A stretch of 64,000 bases of DNA, from NCBI RefSeq assembly GCF_021739485.1, contig NZ_JAJFNK010000001.1, forward strand, positions 124,001 to 188,000, given 5' to 3'. Origin of the DNA: Alicyclobacillus tolerans (GTDB taxonomy: Bacteria > Bacillota > Bacilli > Alicyclobacillales > Alicyclobacillaceae). Position 1 is the first letter of the stretch; each line of letters opens with the position of its first letter. Made by a program: the position numbers and the translations under genes. Positions 61,400 through 64,000 of the stretch are shown piece by piece. A model generated the notes under the pieces. That model searched no databases. It saw only the letters and a list, made by a program, of their open reading frames with translations, and was not told where the DNA came from.

Positions 61400-62449
61400 T
61401 TGAACCCAAGGATTGATTTGCGCAGCGACACAGTAACCAAGCCAACTGCGGAAATGCGCCGTGCTATGGCGTCGGCTGAGGTTGGCGATGACGTATATGG
61501 AGAAGACCCTACGGTTCGCCGACTCGAAGAACGAACCGCAGAGATGCTGGGTAAGGAAGCCGGATTGCTGGTCACCAGTGGGACCCAGGGCAACCAAGTT
61601 GCGGTGGCGACGCACGTACTGTCTGGACAGGAAGTCATCACGGAGGCCCAGGCGCACATTTTCTACTACGAAGCCGCGGCTGTAGCCGCCATCGCGGGCG
61701 CTCAAATCCGTCCGGTTCAAGGCCGTAAGGGTGTTTTGGACGCAGAGTCGGTCCGAGAAGCCATCCGTCCGGTCGACGTGCACCAACCGAAAACGGCTTT
61801 GGTCTCGATTGAAAATACGCACAACCGCGCTGGAGGGACCGTGACCTCCGCAAACGTTTTGCGCGCCATTTCAGAAGCGGCGCATCAACGCAAAGTGTTG
61901 GTGCACATTGATGGGGCGAGGCTGTTTAACGCCGCCGTGGCTCTAAACACCCCGGCGCGGGAACTGGCGGGCCCCGCGGACAGTGTGCAGGTGTGTTTGT
62001 CCAAAGGCCTGTGCGCGCCGGTGGGCTCCGTCCTCGTGGGCAGCAAGGCCTTTATTGAGGAAGCTCGGCAATGGCGCAAGCGCCTCGGCGGCGGGATGCG
62101 GCAAGCGGGCGTCATCGCAGCTCCGGGAATTGTCGCTCTGACGACAATGGTCGACCGGTTGGCCGAAGACCATGAAAACGCCCGCTTCTTGGCGCAAGAG
62201 CTTGGGAATCTGCCTGGCATTGGGATAGACCTCGAGACCGTCCAAACGAATATTGTCATTGCCGACGTTGCGGGAACGGGTCTTAACGCGGAACAGATGT
62301 GCAAGCGGTTGGCTGAGTCCGGAGTTTTGGCTTCGGCATTCGGGGCAACCCTGGTGCGGTTTGTCACTCATCACGACGTAAACCGGGAAGACCTGATTGA
62401 AGCCGTGAACGCAGCATCGAAAATCGTTCAGGCAGTGAGGGTTTCGTGA
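61400..62449 (+). CDS. low-specificity L-threonine aldolase
   Basis: A 349-residue PLP enzyme that splits threonine and allo-threonine to glycine and acetaldehyde. Marks are [19 protein letters not shown] at the start, [25 protein letters not shown], and the PLP-lysine region [16 protein letters not shown]. The start is a TTG at 61400 after GAGGAGA; the open frame begins at 61289 without a ribosome site. It overlaps the GTG of rarA, so the two form an operon. Confidence 0.92.
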   Translation: MNPRIDLRSDTVTKPTAEMRRAMASAEVGDDVYGEDPTVRRLEERTAEMLGKEAGLLVTSGTQGNQVAVATHVLSGQEVITEAQAHIFYYEAAAVAAIAGAQIRPVQGRKGVLDAESVREAIRPVDVHQPKTALVSIENTHNRAGGTVTSANVLRAISEAAHQRKVLVHIDGARLFNAAVALNTPARELAGPADSVQVCLSKGLCAPVGSVLVGSKAFIEEARQWRKRLGGGMRQAGVIAAPGIVALTTMVDRLAEDHENARFLAQELGNLPGIGIDLETVQTNIVIADVAGTGLNAEQMCKRLAESGVLASAFGATLVRFVTHHDVNREDLIEAVNAASKIVQAVRVS

Positions 62450-63738
62450 ACATGGATTTGTTTAGCATGCAAGCGCAACGCGATCGCGACAGTGAAGCCC
62501 CCCTGGCCTATCGAATGCGACCGCGCACCTTGGATGAAGTGATTGGTCAGCAGGACGTCATTGGGCAAGGTACAGTGCTTCGGCGCGCGATTGAAGCGGA
62601 TAAGCTGGTATCCGTCATTTTTTTCGGGCCCCCCGGGACGGGCAAGACCAGTCTAGCAGAGGTCATTGCCCATACGACGAAGGCTCGCTTTGAAACCTTA
62701 AACGCGGTTACGGCAGGGATTGCGGACATTCGCAAGGTCGTATCCGACGCCAAGGAAGAGCGGAACCTGTACGGCCGCAAGACCGTACTGTTCATCGACG
62801 AAATTCACCGCTTTAACAAATCGCAGCAGGACGCACTTTTGCCCTACGTGGAGGCCGGCGACGTGACGTTGATCGGGGCTACGACGGAAAACCCGTACTT
62901 TGAGGTCAATCCGGCACTGGTTTCGCGCTCTCATGTGATCCGACTCCACCCCTTATCCGATGCGGAAATGAGGGTCTTGCTCAAGCGGGCATTAGAAGAC
63001 TCCGAACGCGGTTTAGGCATGTTGGGCGCGAAGTTGACCGAATCTGCCGAATCCGTGTTTGTGCGCTATGCGGCCGGGGACGGACGACGGGCGCTCAATT
63101 CCTTGGAATTGGCGGCCCTCACCAGTCCTATGGGCGAGGACGGCGGTGTGCTCATCGACGAAGAGGCCGCGCGAAACTCCATCCAGGAGCGCAAAGTGCT
63201 GTATGACACCTCTGGCGAGGAACACTACGACACCATCTCGGCTTTTATCAAGTCTGTCCGTGGTTCGGACCCAGATGCGGCAGTGCTTTGGCTGGCGAAG
63301 ATGCTCGCGGCCGGGGAAGACCCGCGGTTCATCGCCAGGCGCCTGGTGATTTCCGCTTCCGAAGACATCGGCAACGCCGACCCGTATGGCTTGCCGCTTG
63401 CAGTCGCGGCATTGCAGGCGGTACAGACCGTTGGCATGCCTGAGGCGCGGATCGCGTTGGCCCAAGCCACAACCTACCTCGCCCGGGCGAAAAAGTCGAA
63501 TGCGGCATACAACGCCATTAACCAAGCGCTCGCAGACGTCAAGAACGGCTTGCCTTTAACGGTGCCAGCCCACCTTCGCGGCACAGGCTACAGCGGCGCT
63601 GAGAAACTGGGAAGCGGAGTTGGGTACTTGTACCCTCACGACTTTCCGGGGCATTACGTGGAGCAAAACTACTGGCCGCAAGGTGTAGCACCGCGGAAGT
63701 ACTATAAAGAGGACGGAGGAGAGGAGCCGAACGAATGA
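62446..63738 (+). CDS. rarA: replication-associated recombination protein A (AAA+ ATPase)
   Basis: A 430-residue clamp-loader-like ATPase (RarA/MgsA/WRNIP1) that works at stalled replication forks. It begins with [16 protein letters not shown], has Walker [13 protein letters not shown], Walker [17 protein letters not shown], sensor-1 [12 protein letters not shown] and a C-terminal tetramerisation part ending with [18 protein letters not shown] at 62446 overlaps the preceding stop; ATG at 62452 is an alternative. Its stop overlaps the ATG of the Rrf2 gene. Confidence 0.95.
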   Translation: MNMDLFSMQAQRDRDSEAPLAYRMRPRTLDEVIGQQDVIGQGTVLRRAIEADKLVSVIFFGPPGTGKTSLAEVIAHTTKARFETLNAVTAGIADIRKVVSDAKEERNLYGRKTVLFIDEIHRFNKSQQDALLPYVEAGDVTLIGATTENPYFEVNPALVSRSHVIRLHPLSDAEMRVLLKRALEDSERGLGMLGAKLTESAESVFVRYAAGDGRRALNSLELAALTSPMGEDGGVLIDEEAARNSIQERKVLYDTSGEEHYDTISAFIKSVRGSDPDAAVLWLAKMLAAGEDPRFIARRLVISASEDIGNADPYGLPLAVAALQAVQTVGMPEARIALAQATTYLARAKKSNAAYNAINQALADVKNGLPLTVPAHLRGTGYSGAEKLGSGVGYLYPHDFPGHYVEQNYWPQGVAPRKYYKEDGGEEPNE

Positions 63739-64000
63739 AGATTTCAACCAAAGGGCGCTATGGATTGATGCTGCTGGTGGACTTAGCTACCAATGAAGGC
63801 GGATCGCCGATATCGCTGAAGTCGGTGGCCGAACGCCAGTCGCTGTCGGAACACTACTTGGAGCAACTGATAGCCCCGCTGCGCAACGCGGGATTTGTGC
63901 GCAGCATCCGCGGGGCGTATGGCGGTTACGTCTTGGCTAAACCCAAGCACGACATCACCGCCGCGGACATCATTTTGACGCTTGAGGGGCCGCTTACGAT
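63735..64000 (+). CDS. Rrf2-family regulator, CymR/IscR type (partial)
   Basis: The first 88 codons of a regulator cut off by the window edge. It starts [20 protein letters not shown], with the helix-turn-helix around SLKSVAERQSLSEHYLEQLI and the wing IRGAYGGYVLAK, as in CymR and IscR. In Bacillus the same place, after rarA, is taken by cymR, the cysteine-metabolism repressor, followed by a cysteine desulfurase gene. Cys residues that would identify an iron-sulfur IscR lie outside the visible part. Confidence 0.88.
   Translation, partial: MKISTKGRYGLMLLVDLATNEGGSPISLKSVAERQSLSEHYLEQLIAPLRNAGFVRSIRGAYGGYVLAKPKHDITAADIILTLEGPLT

Overview
The window reads as a chromosomal segment of a moderately GC-rich, spore-former-type Firmicute, most likely in or near the Alicyclobacillaceae. 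Evidence: strong Shine-Dalgarno sequences (AGGAGG-like) before nearly every gene, frequent GTG and TTG starts, a T-box-controlled hisS-aspS pair followed by 6S RNA, then rarA and an Rrf2/CymR-type regulator in the Bacillus order, and protein types common in Alicyclobacillus. The genus is inferred from recall of protein families; no database search was run. No rRNA, tRNA, CRISPR array, phage or insertion sequence is visible.

Layout. 1-7.4 kb: end of an SDR gene, formate-tetrahydrofolate ligase, TatA, an MFS exporter, a metal-dependent cyclase, a C39-like protease, a HAD dehalogenase and an OsmC protein. 7.5-19.4 kb: a sigma-54 activator with CBS and PAS sensor domains, divergent from a catabolic cluster (MaoC dehydratase, enoyl-CoA hydratase, AtuA in two parts, two acyl-CoA dehydrogenases, an acyl-CoA carboxylase beta chain and an acyl-CoA ligase). 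This resembles the acyclic terpene/branched acyl-CoA (Atu/Liu) route. Sigma-54 (-24/-12) promoter sequences precede the cyclase, the MaoC gene and, more weakly, the carboxylase gene, so these genes probably form one sigma-54 regulon. 20.1-25.1 kb: glycolate oxidase genes glcE-glcF-glcD and an IclR regulator.

25.9-46.6 kb: a surface-glycan region. It has rmlA-rmlC-rmlB-rmlD for dTDP-rhamnose, a UbiB-type kinase gene, then glycosyltransferases with unusual extra domains: a GT2 behind six DUF4214 repeats, a GT4, and a second transferase with about four DUF4214 repeats. A convergent block follows: a tandem double GT2, an orphan beta-rich protein with a decayed paralogue beside it, a GT4 fused to a DNRLRE-like domain, two more GT4 enzymes, and gmd and manC for GDP-deoxyhexose sugars. 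Together they could build a rhamnose- and GDP-sugar-containing glycan on the S-layer or spore surface. This is the most original part of the window.

46.7-64 kb: a basic small protein, a three-gene ABC exporter unit, a CaCA-family antiporter, thioredoxin, hemL, a secreted low-complexity protein, selA with no selB or selD in view, the T-box/hisS/aspS/6S RNA block, a threonine aldolase, rarA and the start of the Rrf2-family regulator.

An unexpected theme is a set of short degenerate tandem repeats (10 to 25 bp units) in several intergenic spaces: before fhs, after tatA, at the rmlD stop, before the glycosyltransferase operon, after trxA and before the threonine aldolase gene.
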